A model generated the notes under the pieces. That model had not been told where the DNA came from. It was given only the letters and a program-made list of their open reading frames with translations, and searched no databases. A DNA stretch of 64,000 nt, taken from Spirosoma fluviale (lineage in GTDB: Bacteria > Bacteroidota > Bacteroidia > Cytophagales > Spirosomataceae). Positions 8,546 through 17,443 of this stretch are shown here, one piece after another (within the stretch, counting starts at the first letter, position 1; the number at the start of each line of letters is the position of its first letter). The stretch covers positions 124,001 through 188,000 of the forward strand of contig NZ_OCNH01000006.1 in assembly GCF_900230225.1 (NCBI RefSeq), in the 5' to 3' direction. A program made the translations under genes and the position numbers.

Positions 8546-11500
8546 TTAAAAGGTGACCTGAAGGCCCAGCAAAAGTTGGGTTGTTGATGGGAAGTAATTC
8601 AAGGTGTTGTTAACGCCTGGATACAGACCGTTAATTTGAACCAGATCCGGATCGCCCCCCGTGTATTTGGTGAAGGTTTTCAAATTGCGGGTTGTCACAT
8701 AGATCCGCGCCGAGCGCAGGAATTTGCTCGTAACAGGCTGCGTATAACTCAGGGTTACGTTATCGATCTTGACGAAGCTACCCGGCTCCATAAAGTAGTC
8801 TGACAGGGACGAGTAGGTAGCAGGACTCGTCAGTTTTGAGTACTTGCTGCCGTCGTAGGCCGAGGTAAGTGTATTGATATTCTGCTGGGTGGCTGGCGTT
8901 CCTAAGTAAAACGCATAGGTGTTAAAAATCCGGTAGCCGAACGTACCCCGCAGAAATACCGTCAGATCCCATTTTTTGTATCTGAGGTTATTCGTCAAAC
9001 CACCTGTAAAGGTGGGCAGGCCATTCCCCACAAACTGTCTGTCGTCGTTGTTGGCTTTGTTAGCCTGAATAACATCGCCATTCTTATTGTAAACCAGCAA
9101 AGCACCCGTCTCATCGACCCCCGCTGACTTCAGCATGTAAAAGCTGCCAATCCGGGTGCCTTCCTGCAGGCGTTGGGCGTTACCGGGGCTACCCGGTGCG
9201 GGCATGCCTACTACGTCAATAAAGGTTTGGCCTTTATACGCTTCACTGGAGAAAGCGACAAACTTATTGCTGTTGGTGGCTCCGGCGAAGTTTATGTTAT
9301 AACTGAAATCCTTGTTGTTGACCACGGCCACATTCAGCTGGATTTCCAGACCGGAATTCTTCATGGTACCCACATTGGCAAAGGTCGACCCCTGTACGTT
9401 TGGCGGGTTAGGCACAGCATAGGAACCCAGCAAATCTTTGTTGGTACGCACGTAGTAGTTCAGGCTACCCGTTAGGCGGCTGTTCTTAAACAGATCGAAG
9501 TCGACGCCAACGTTAAAGTTGATGGCTTTTTCCCAGCGTAAATTATAGTTCGTGTTCTGGCTGGGTCCCCAAACCTGATACGATGTGTTATTGTAGAGAT
9601 AATACCCGTAACCGCCATACGTATCCAGTGAGAGGTAATTGCCGAAATCCTGGTTGCCCGTTACGCCGTAATCGGCCCGTAGTTTCAGTTCGTTTAACCA
9701 GGAGGTGCCCTGTGCAAACTTTTCCTGGGTGATGCGCCAGCCTACCGATGCCGCCGGGAAGTTTCCCCATTTGTTGTCGTAGCCAAATTTAGACGAACCT
9801 TCCCGCCGTAAACTGGCCGACATATAATACTTCTGATCGTAGTCGTAATTCACGCGCCCGAAAAAAGCCGCCAGTTTGGAGTTATTCCGGTAAGAGCCTA
9901 CGTTATTGACGCCTTGCTGTAAGTTCCATAATCCAGTGCCCAGGCTGTTATATGTCAGTACATCGGAGGGGAAATTTTCATTGGATGCGTTAAAGCCGGA
10001 TGACGTAAAATACTGGTATGAATAGCCGCCCAGTAACTTGATAGCGTGTTTCTGAACTTCCAGCGCATAATTGCCCGTCCACTCAAAGCTTTTCTGATCA
10101 TTTTCGTCTAAGGATTGCGAGGCCGTGTTGCGCTTCGTGCCATTGATGACCGTGGTTAAGGTCGATGGCGAAAAATTCTCATTCCGGAACGAGGACGTTA
10201 CTTCTCCCAGCGTGATCAGTGTCGACAGGTTTTGCAGGATGTTCAGTTTAAACGAACCATTGATGTCCAGGTATTTTACTTCCTGCCCTGATACTACATT
10301 TCTAGCCCGTTCAACGGGATTATTCGCAAAAAAACCAGTGTTCACGTACGCATACTTTCCGTCAGTATCATAAACGGGCTGGGTCGGATTGAGGGTCGAC
10401 GCGTAATTGAAACCACTGTAGTCGGCCAGGTTCGTTTTTGTATACCGGGGAGCGGCCGTGAAGGTAAGGGCATACAGGTTATTGGCGGAGGTATGGTTGA
10501 TGTTTACCCGGCCACCGTATTCCTGCTTGCTGGACCGCAGGTCGATACCCTCAGCCTTACGGTAGTCGACCGAAGTGAAATAGTTGGTTTGCCCGTTTCC
10601 ACCCGAAAACTGCAGGGTGTGTTTCTGTGCAAAAGCCGGACTACGGCTTACCGCTTTCGTCCAGTCGGTATTACCACCCAGGTCGACGCCCCGTTTATTG
10701 GCCAGAAATTCATCTCGGTTCAACAACTTCAACTTGTTGGTAATGTAATCAAAGGACGTGTAGCCGTCGTAGAAGATGCGGGATTCGGACGATCCTTTCT
10801 TGGTCGTGATCACAATAACCCCGTTACTACCCCGCGTGCCGTAGATGGCCGAAGCCGCCCCGCCTTTCAGTACATCGATCGACTCGATCTCGTTCTGGTT
10901 GATGTTGTCCAGGTTACCGCCGGGTATGCCGTTGATAACGAACAACGGCCCCAGTCCGGCGCTTCTCGACGATACCCCGCGAAGCTGAATGCTGGGCGTC
11001 GAGTTAGGGTCACCGGAGGCTGTATTGGTCACGGACAGGCCCGCCACTTTGCCCTGAATGGCCATTAACGGGCTGTTGCTGCCCACCCGAAGCAAGTCTG
11101 ACGACGATAAGTGCGTGACCGCGCTGGTCACTTCCTTGCGGTTCAGCGAACCGTAACCAATAACAACAACTTCATTGATGGACTTTACATCGGGCTTGAG
11201 TTGTACCGACAGCGTTGACTGACCGGTAACGGCGACCTCCTGACTGGTGTACCCAACAAAACTAAAGACCAGCGTCTGGGCTCCGTCAGGAATGGTTAAC
11301 CGATACGTCCCCGATGCGTCGGTTACCGCACCACGGGGTGAGCCTTTCACGACCACACTGACCCCTGGCAGCCCTTCGCCTTTTTCGTCGGAAACGACCC
11401 CGGTTATTGTCCGTTCTGCTGGCGCACCTGCGTCCTCAACGGCTTCACCCGCCTGAATGCTGATGGCCTGCTCAGTCGTACGCGCCAGAATAATCTGTTC

Positions 11501-11827
11501 GCCGGAAATGCTGAAATTTACCTTTAATGGAACAAGCAACTTTTCCAGCACTTCCTTTAGTGTGCTGTTCTGCACGCGCATCGAGACAAGCTGTTTGGAG
11601 CGAACAATTTGCGGACTGTACGAAAATTTGACGTTAGCCGCTTTCTCAATGCTTTGTAGTACCGTCTTGATATTCTGATCCCGGACAATGAGGCTTATTC
11701 GCCGGTCAAGCAGTTCCTGGGCTGAGACATCAGTAGCCCACGAAACGCCCATGAAAAGCACGGCCAGCAGGAGTTGCAGAGCCGTAAGCTGCATCAACCT
11801 TAGTAAGGTAGAATTTACGTTTTTCAT
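8546..11827 (-). CDS. SusC/RagA family TonB-linked outer-membrane transporter with STN signalling domain
   Basis: The 1093-residue protein has a signal peptide ending near ATDVSA (about residue 35). An STN domain (about 42-120, with FSYSPQIVRSKQLVSMRVQN) is the part that contacts a FecR anti-sigma factor. A carboxypeptidase-regulatory-like domain (about 138-215, GVVSDEKGEGLPGVSVVVKG) precedes the plug (VVVIGYGSLNRKEVTSAVTH, IQLRGVSS, DVLKGGAASAIYGTRGSNGV), and a 22-strand type barrel ends in a terminal Phe. This architecture defines TonB-dependent transducers that import a ligand and report its presence. The order sigma, fecR, susC, susD on one strand shows it is the sensing and import component of this locus. 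Confidence 0.97.
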   Translation of the reverse strand: MKNVNSTLLRLMQLTALQLLLAVLFMGVSWATDVSAQELLDRRISLIVRDQNIKTVLQSIEKAANVKFSYSPQIVRSKQLVSMRVQNSTLKEVLEKLLVPLKVNFSISGEQIILARTTEQAISIQAGEAVEDAGAPAERTITGVVSDEKGEGLPGVSVVVKGSPRGAVTDASGTYRLTIPDGAQTLVFSFVGYTSQEVAVTGQSTLSVQLKPDVKSINEVVVIGYGSLNRKEVTSAVTHLSSSDLLRVGSNSPLMAIQGKVAGLSVTNTASGDPNSTPSIQLRGVSSRSAGLGPLFVINGIPGGNLDNINQNEIESIDVLKGGAASAIYGTRGSNGVIVITTKKGSSESRIFYDGYTSFDYITNKLKLLNRDEFLANKRGVDLGGNTDWTKAVSRSPAFAQKHTLQFSGGNGQTNYFTSVDYRKAEGIDLRSSKQEYGGRVNINHTSANNLYALTFTAAPRYTKTNLADYSGFNYASTLNPTQPVYDTDGKYAYVNTGFFANNPVERARNVVSGQEVKYLDINGSFKLNILQNLSTLITLGEVTSSFRNENFSPSTLTTVINGTKRNTASQSLDENDQKSFEWTGNYALEVQKHAIKLLGGYSYQYFTSSGFNASNENFPSDVLTYNSLGTGLWNLQQGVNNVGSYRNNSKLAAFFGRVNYDYDQKYYMSASLRREGSSKFGYDNKWGNFPAASVGWRITQEKFAQGTSWLNELKLRADYGVTGNQDFGNYLSLDTYGGYGYYLYNNTSYQVWGPSQNTNYNLRWEKAINFNVGVDFDLFKNSRLTGSLNYYVRTNKDLLGSYAVPNPPNVQGSTFANVGTMKNSGLEIQLNVAVVNNKDFSYNINFAGATNSNKFVAFSSEAYKGQTFIDVVGMPAPGSPGNAQRLQEGTRIGSFYMLKSAGVDETGALLVYNKNGDVIQANKANNDDRQFVGNGLPTFTGGLTNNLRYKKWDLTVFLRGTFGYRIFNTYAFYLGTPATQQNINTLTSAYDGSKYSKLTSPATYSSLSDYFMEPGSFVKIDNVTLSYTQPVTSKFLRSARIYVTTRNLKTFTKYTGGDPDLVQINGLYPGVNNTLNYFPSTTQLLLGLQVTF

Positions 11828-12018
11828 TCTGTTGATTAATTGGATGGAGTAAAAAAACTGGGTAAGAACCTACCTTCTGTCATGAAAATCCATAGAACAA
11901 AAGGAATAAAGTCGGATAGATAGACCTCTCCGATCGGAGTGATAGAAATCTGGATCAATGCATACGTTGAGAAATTAGATGGGTGAAAGAATTAATAGAC
12001 AGTCGTCAGCGGAGGTGG

Positions 12019-13128
12019 CTATTGGGGCTGACAGTTTCCGCCGTTGATAATGACCTGACCGTCGATGATCTCATACGTGGCACCAACCGTAGCGCAAACG
12101 ATGGTCAGTTTTTGCTCAAACGATTCGTTGGTCATTGACGAGTTCAACTGGCAATCGGCCAGTGCTTCTTTGTTGTAGCGAATCTCAATACCATAGGCTT
12201 CCTGCAACTCCTGCAATACCTGAGGAATGGGCGTATCGTTGTATACGAATGAAGGAGTTTTCTTTTGGCGAGTCGGTGCGGGGACGAGGGTAGGCGCATC
12301 GACCAGCATTTTATCAAACTGGGCCGTTTCCCGATTAAAGACAACCTGCTGATTGGGTAGCAGCATTACCCCTTTTTGCCGGACTGAAGAGGCAGATGCT
12401 GGCTCATTGCGATAGACCGACACCTGACCGGATTGAACCTGAACCTGAACCCGGTTTTCCTGAGCAAAGGCCCGCACGGTAAACCTCGTTCCTACCACCT
12501 TCGTAACCACTTCATTGGCATGTACCAGAAAGGGTTTTCCGCTGTTTCGGGTTACGCTGAAGGTTGCTTCGCCGGATAAATAAACAATCCGGTTTTGCTG
12601 ACCGAAATTAGTTGGATACCCAATCCGGCTGTCGGGAGCCAGCGATACAACCGACTGATCGGGCAACTGAATGGTTTGAACTTGCTGGCTGGTATTTATT
12701 TTTTCGGTAAACGTATCCGGCAGCTTGGCCAGTTGTTGCTCGTAGACAGAAGGACGCTGTTTGGTTTGCCACCAGAAACCGATACCCAGCGCCAGAAAAA
12801 TGGTAGCCGCAGCCGCCCACCGCATCCAGCCCAACGAACGGATGGCGGTTTGAGCTAGTGGGGGCTGCGCATTCGTGTGCTGAATCCGAATCAGCAGTTG
12901 CCGGATAGTCTCTTCTGGTATTTGCGTTTGTGCATACGCGGTCAGGCCAAGCCGGATGGCATCGACTATATCGACCGCCTGCTGGTGCTCTTTCTGACGG
13001 TGCGGGTGTTGAGTGAGCCACCTGTGCCAAAACTCAGTCGACTCGGGTGTAGGGTCAAGCTGATGGTGGACGAAAGCATCGTCTGTTAAGAAATCGGCCG
13101 CCGAAAAGTTCTCGTAAACGTGTTCCAC
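12019..13128 (-). CDS. FecR family anti-sigma factor
   Basis: The protein has 369 residues. The N-terminal cytoplasmic region has a zinc-free anti-sigma helix bundle (WHRWLTQHPHRQKEHQQAVD). One transmembrane helix is at about 106-123 (WAAAATIFLALGIGFWW). The FecR domain follows (about 165-265, including VYLSGEATFSVTRNSGKPFL and VVGTRFTVRAF), and a C-terminal DUF4974/STN-like domain (IPQVLQELQEAYGIEIRYNK) contacts the transporter. It sits 54 nt downstream of the sigma gene and 191 nt upstream of susC on the same strand, so it should hold that sigma factor until the SusC protein signals ligand. Confidence 0.95.
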   Translation of the reverse strand: MEHVYENFSAADFLTDDAFVHHQLDPTPESTEFWHRWLTQHPHRQKEHQQAVDIVDAIRLGLTAYAQTQIPEETIRQLLIRIQHTNAQPPLAQTAIRSLGWMRWAAAATIFLALGIGFWWQTKQRPSVYEQQLAKLPDTFTEKINTSQQVQTIQLPDQSVVSLAPDSRIGYPTNFGQQNRIVYLSGEATFSVTRNSGKPFLVHANEVVTKVVGTRFTVRAFAQENRVQVQVQSGQVSVYRNEPASASSVRQKGVMLLPNQQVVFNRETAQFDKMLVDAPTLVPAPTRQKKTPSFVYNDTPIPQVLQELQEAYGIEIRYNKEALADCQLNSSMTNESFEQKLTIVCATVGATYEIIDGQVIINGGNCQPQ

Positions 13129-13182
13129 TAACTACTGATTTGCCAGTAGATGACGGATTGTGAAAAACGTACTCACTAAATC

Positions 13183-13755
13183 CTAAAAAAAGGTGGAAAA
13201 AGTTAAAATGGAAAGTACGGTCCAGCCACGAAGCCGCTCAACGGCCCGAAAAACCAGGTTTTTGGCTGACTGCTGATTGACATCCAGTACTTCGCCGATC
13301 TGATTATAATTCATATTTTCGACAAAGCGCAGTTTCAGGGCTTCCTGCTGCCGGGGTGGCAGTTGTGCAATAAGCCGCTCAAGTCGCTGCTGACGGGTAC
13401 TGGCCGCTTCCAGTTCTTCACGTATTTCCAGCTCATTGGGCTCCGTCCAGAGGGCATCATAATCTGCTTCGTCCAATGATTTATTGTACCGCTCTTTCCG
13501 TTCGAGCAAATGCATGATTCGATTTTTAAGCGCTCTCAGCAGATAGTGACGGATGTTGTCGGGAATGGTCAACCGGTTGCGTTTTGCCCATAATTCCGTA
13601 AAGACGTCATGTACACAGTCCAGCACAAAGGCTTCTGAAGCGGCCACCAGACTCATGCCATAGCGATACATAGCCCGAATATGAAGCTGGTATAATTGTG
13701 TGTAAGCCTCTTCATCTCCCGATTGGAAAGCGGCCCAAAGCTGCTGTTCGTTCAC
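13183..13755 (-). CDS. ECF-type RNA polymerase sigma-70 factor (FecI-like, Bacteroidetes family)
   Basis: This 190-residue protein has sigma region 2 (YTQLYQLHIRAMYRYGMSLV, then HDVFTELWAKRNRL) and region 4 (LIAQLPPRQQEALKLRFVEN followed by MNYNQIGEVLDVNQQSAKN as helix-turn-helix). Length and order fit extracytoplasmic-function sigma factors. It is the first gene of the sigma/fecR/susC/susD cluster and probably directs transcription of susCD when released by FecR. The C-terminus runs into a hydrophobic FLSILTFSTFF-type tail, which is unusual but short. Confidence 0.94.
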   Translation of the reverse strand: MNEQQLWAAFQSGDEEAYTQLYQLHIRAMYRYGMSLVAASEAFVLDCVHDVFTELWAKRNRLTIPDNIRHYLLRALKNRIMHLLERKERYNKSLDEADYDALWTEPNELEIREELEAASTRQQRLERLIAQLPPRQQEALKLRFVENMNYNQIGEVLDVNQQSAKNLVFRAVERLRGWTVLSILTFSTFF

Positions 13756-14082
13756 CTGACGTTTTTAAGCAAAAAAGTTTACCCTCAGTTGTATTATCGG
13801 CTTACATGATTAAAGGTTATATGAACGAAATTTACTATTCGTTTCATATACTACCTGAGAACTACGTTGTCTTAACCACGTGCCTCCACAGACTAATGCT
13901 CTTCCAATTTAATTCTTAAACTTTTGGCCCAGACAAAGCCGCCAACTTTTAGTCTAACTTCTATTTTGGTAAAGCACTGGTTTCGATGCCCGCCTGGGGT
14001 TGTCACGTAATCCAAAGCGCAGGATTCTTCCAACATAAGTGCCTTACTGGCTGTTGTTTTCACAGACATAACCTAAAATAGC
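13756..14082. other. Divergent intergenic region with an imperfect palindrome
   Basis: These 327 bp separate the sigma gene (minus) from the oxidoreductase gene (plus). At 13819-13849 there is an imperfect palindrome (ATATGAACGAA ... TTCGTTTCATAT) that could be an operator or a small hairpin. I see no RNA gene. No complete TTG-N19-TAnnTTTG promoter was found by eye. Confidence 0.45.
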
Positions 14083-15225
14083 ATGGAAGCAAACGCGCCA
14101 AACGAACGCGAAATCGGAATTGGAGTTATCGGCATGGGCGGCTTTGGGCTGTTTGCCGTTCAGCAATTCTTACAAACACCGCATACAAAATTAGTTGCCA
14201 TTGCCGGCTCGAAACGGGAGGAAGCCATCCGCACGGCCAAACGATTCGGAGCCGAGCAGCTCGGGAGTCTGGACGAGCTGGTCAATCATCCGGACGTCGA
14301 TATTGTGTACATTGCCACGCCCCCCTTTCTGCATTATGAACAGGCAATGCTCGCCCTCAATGCCGGAAAACACGTCATTTGTGAGAAGCCACTGGCCATG
14401 AATCCCGAAGAGGGAGCCGAAATGCTGGCGCTGGCGAAAGAAAAAGGGTTGCTGATGGTTACGAACCTGATGCAGCGATACAACCCCATGTTTGCCCGGA
14501 TCAAACACCTGATCGACAAAAACCTTTTGGGCGATTTTCTGCACGGGTATTTTGAAAATTACGCGGGCGATGAAGGTCTCTCGCCCGAACACTGGTTCTG
14601 GGACCGCAGTAAGAGTGGCGGCATCTTTATTGAACACGGCGTTCACTTCTTCGATATGTTTGAAGGCTGGTTCGGGCATGGCACCGTAAAAGCCGCCCAG
14701 GTAATTAAGCGTCCGAACAGTAATGACGTTGAAGATCAGGTGCAGGCCGTCGTTGAATACGGCGATGACGAAACCGGCCGGAAACTGGTTAATTTTTACC
14801 ACGGTTTTACACAAACAGGGCGCATGGACCGTCAGGAAATGCGGCTTGTGTTTGAACGGGGCGACATTACGCTGTTCGAGTGGGTACCAACCCGAATGAT
14901 CCTGCGCTGTGTAGCCGACGAAGAAACCAGTCGGGCGTTGATGGACCTCTTTCCGGGGGCTCAACTCAATGTAACAGCCAATGTGAGTGGTAAGGATTTA
15001 CCCCTGCGCGGTCGGCATAAGGAATTTAATGCCTACCAGCAGATCGAACTTCGCTTTGGTTTCGGTGAGGAAAAACAGCATTTGTATAGCGAATTGCTGC
15101 GGCTCATGTTTCGGGATCAGGTCAATGGAATTCATTATCCGGGTACGCACCGGCTCATTACAGAAGACAACGGCCTGCACTCTCTGCAAACCGCTACCCT
15201 GGCCGATCAGCTGGCGCGTCAATGA
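14083..15225 (+). CDS. Gfo/Idh/MocA family oxidoreductase
   Basis: The protein has 380 residues. The N-terminal Rossmann fold carries IGVIGMGGFGLFAVQQF (GxGxxG at about residue 17), then VDIVYIATPPFLHYEQAMLA and HVICEKPLAMNPEEG, the EKP motif whose Lys is catalytic in this family. The C-terminal half has LRQ-type beta-sheet features and HWFWDRSKSGGIFIEHGVHF; the EHGVHFFDM segment holds the usual catalytic His region. Members are NAD(P)-dependent dehydrogenases of sugars, inositols and related compounds; the substrate cannot be named. It is a single gene ended by a strong terminator. Confidence 0.92.
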   Translation: MEANAPNEREIGIGVIGMGGFGLFAVQQFLQTPHTKLVAIAGSKREEAIRTAKRFGAEQLGSLDELVNHPDVDIVYIATPPFLHYEQAMLALNAGKHVICEKPLAMNPEEGAEMLALAKEKGLLMVTNLMQRYNPMFARIKHLIDKNLLGDFLHGYFENYAGDEGLSPEHWFWDRSKSGGIFIEHGVHFFDMFEGWFGHGTVKAAQVIKRPNSNDVEDQVQAVVEYGDDETGRKLVNFYHGFTQTGRMDRQEMRLVFERGDITLFEWVPTRMILRCVADEETSRALMDLFPGAQLNVTANVSGKDLPLRGRHKEFNAYQQIELRFGFGEEKQHLYSELLRLMFRDQVNGIHYPGTHRLITEDNGLHSLQTATLADQLARQ

Positions 15226-15290
15226 ATGAGCCTGAGAACGAGAGGAGTGAGTTAATAAAAAAATTTAAAAATATTAGCTTGCGGTAGGAA

Positions 15291-15317
15291 ATCAGGTAAA
15301 AACTACCTGATTTTTTT
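15291..15317 (+). terminator. Rho-independent terminator after the oxidoreductase gene
   Basis: Perfect 8-bp arms (ATCAGGTA 15291-15298; TACCTGAT 15304-15311) with a 5-nt loop are followed by a seven-T run. It lies 66 nt past the gene stop and just before the nagB-type promoter region. Confidence 0.85.
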
Positions 15318-15359
15318 CGACCTTTGTGTCATCTCATCTTTTTCTCCGCACAGCGCAAC

Positions 15360-17333
15360 ATGATTACGGAGTCTTTATTACTCGATAACCCAGACGGGCA
15401 AATTCCGGGTGCAGCAGCCAATGGTGGTCCCATTCAGTCGGCCATTACCTACGAGAAAATTCCTACACACATTTACGCCGATGCCAAAGATGCATCGCGG
15501 GCAGTGGCTCAGGAAATTGCAGAACTGATTCGTCAGAAACAACGCGAGAACAAGCCCTGCGTGTTGGGTCTGGCGACGGGCTCATCGCCTAAAACGGTTT
15601 ATGCGGAACTCATTCGGATGCACCGGGAAGAGGGGTTAAGCTTCAAAAACGTTGTTTCCTTTAATCTGGACGAATATTTCCCAATGGAACCGAACTCGTT
15701 GCAGAGTTACTGGCGATTTATGCGGGAGCAGTTGTTCGACCATGTGGATATTGAGGACGGAAATTACCATGTTCCCGATGGCACGCTTCAGGCCGATAAG
15801 GTAGGCGAGTTTTCGAAGCAATACGAAGCGGCTATTGAGGCTGCTGGCGGACTGGATTTTCAGTTGCTGGGTATTGGCGGTAACGGACACATTGGGTTCA
15901 ACGAGCCGGGTTCGCTCATTAACTCACATACCCGCCTGATGATGCTCGACAACTCGACGCGGGCTGCCGCATCGGTCGATTTCGGTGGCCTTCCCAAGAC
16001 GCCCCGCAAGGCGATCACGATGGGGGTTGCGAGTATTCTGGGTGCCCGCCGGGTGGTGCTACTTGCCTGGGGTGAGCGAAAAGCCCCCGTTATCCGGGGT
16101 GCTGTTGAGGGGTTGGTAACGGAGCTGAACCCGGCATCGTACCTGCAAACACACCCGAACGCGCTCTTCGTTATTGATGCAGCCGCAGCCTCTGAGTTGA
16201 CCCGCATGAAAACACCCTGGCTGGTGGATTCGGTTGAGTGGGATAACAAAATGAAGAAGAAAGCCGTCACCTATTTGTCCCTGGCGCTCGGTAAGCCTAT
16301 TCTTAAACTAACCGACCGCGACTATAACGACAATGGGATGAGCGACCTGCTGGCTCAATACGGCCAGTCGTACGATATTAACATCGACGTTTTTAACCAG
16401 CTTCAGCATACCATTACGGGCTGGCCGGGCGGCAAACCCAATGCCGACGATACCAATCGGCCGGAACGGGCGCTGCCTGCCAAAAAGCGCTGCCTGATTT
16501 TCAGCCCCCACCCGGATGATGACATCATCTCGATGGGCGGTACGTTCCAGCGTCTGCGCGATCAGGGCCATGAAGTACATGTAGGCTATCAAACATCCGG
16601 CAACATTGCCGTGGCCGATGACGAAGCGCTGCGTTTTGCCGATTACGTGGTCGACTTTAACTCGAAATTTGGCATTAACAGCCCCGAAGCTACCCGTATT
16701 TTCCAGGATGCGGCTCAGTCCCTGCGGGATAAGAAAGATTCCGAAATGGACACCGCCGAAGTCCGTTATGTGAAAGGCCTTATTCGGATGGGCGAAGCTA
16801 AATCGACCTGCCGATTCGTTGGTATTCCGGTTGAGAACGCACACTTCCTGAACATGCCATTTTACGAAACCGGAACAGTAGCGAAGAAGCCACTTAGTGA
16901 AGAAGATATCAAGATTACGATGGCGTTGATCGAAGAGATCAAACCACATCAAATCTATGCTGCCGGTGACCTCGCCGATCCGCACGGAACGCACAAGGTT
17001 TGCCTGGATGCCATTCTGGAATCGGTACGGCGGTTAAAACACAAGAATTTTATGAAAGACTGCTGGGTTTGGCTCTACCGTGGTGCCTGGGCTGAGTGGG
17101 ATATTCACGAAATCGAAATGGCCGTACCCATGTCGCCCGATCAGGTCATGAAAAAGCGGTTAGGGATCTTTAAACACCAGTCGCAGAAAGACGGTGTAGT
17201 GTACCAGGGTACCGACTCCCGCGAGTTCTGGCAGCGGGCCGAAGAGCGTAACGGTGCCACGGCCGGCCTGTACAACAAACTGGGTCTGGCCGAATACGAA
17301 GCCATGGAAGCGTTTGTTCGCTGGCGGTTTTAG
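15360..17333 (+). CDS. nagB: Glucosamine-6-phosphate deaminase fused to a PIG-L deacetylase-like domain
   Basis: The protein has 657 residues from ATG 15360. A TTG 36 nt upstream would extend it, but a TTTG promoter-like box overlaps that position, so the ATG is preferred. The N-terminal part (about 25-300) is NagB: CVLGLATGSSPKTVYAELIR, SFNLDEYFPM, LLGIGGNGHIGFNEPGS and GVASILGARRVVLLAWGERK. The C-terminal part (about 375-640) has the PIG-L signature FSPHPDDDIISMGGTFQRLR and a later DLADPHGTHKVCL zinc ligand. NagB converts glucosamine-6-P to fructose-6-P and ammonia. PIG-L proteins deacetylate N-acetylglucosamine groups, so the fusion may join deacetylation to deamination. This fusion is known in Bacteroidota; the function of the second domain here is inferred. 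Confidence 0.93.
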   Translation: MITESLLLDNPDGQIPGAAANGGPIQSAITYEKIPTHIYADAKDASRAVAQEIAELIRQKQRENKPCVLGLATGSSPKTVYAELIRMHREEGLSFKNVVSFNLDEYFPMEPNSLQSYWRFMREQLFDHVDIEDGNYHVPDGTLQADKVGEFSKQYEAAIEAAGGLDFQLLGIGGNGHIGFNEPGSLINSHTRLMMLDNSTRAAASVDFGGLPKTPRKAITMGVASILGARRVVLLAWGERKAPVIRGAVEGLVTELNPASYLQTHPNALFVIDAAAASELTRMKTPWLVDSVEWDNKMKKKAVTYLSLALGKPILKLTDRDYNDNGMSDLLAQYGQSYDINIDVFNQLQHTITGWPGGKPNADDTNRPERALPAKKRCLIFSPHPDDDIISMGGTFQRLRDQGHEVHVGYQTSGNIAVADDEALRFADYVVDFNSKFGINSPEATRIFQDAAQSLRDKKDSEMDTAEVRYVKGLIRMGEAKSTCRFVGIPVENAHFLNMPFYETGTVAKKPLSEEDIKITMALIEEIKPHQIYAAGDLADPHGTHKVCLDAILESVRRLKHKNFMKDCWVWLYRGAWAEWDIHEIEMAVPMSPDQVMKKRLGIFKHQSQKDGVVYQGTDSREFWQRAEERNGATAGLYNKLGLAEYEAMEAFVRWRF

Positions 17334-17350
17334 AGTACTACTATTTTAAT

Positions 17351-17382
17351 AAAAAAGGACCTTCTCTAAAAGGTCCTTTTTT
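17351..17382. terminator. Bidirectional terminator between nagB fusion and propeller gene
   Basis: Perfect 13-bp arms (17351-17363 and 17370-17382), rich in A on one side and T on the other, give a hairpin followed by a T run in both directions. It serves two convergent genes. Confidence 0.88.
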
Positions 17383-17443
17383 ATTAAAACTTGAACAAAA
17401 AATCCAGATCAACGGGATGATCTAGCAAGCATTTTCTATTCAT

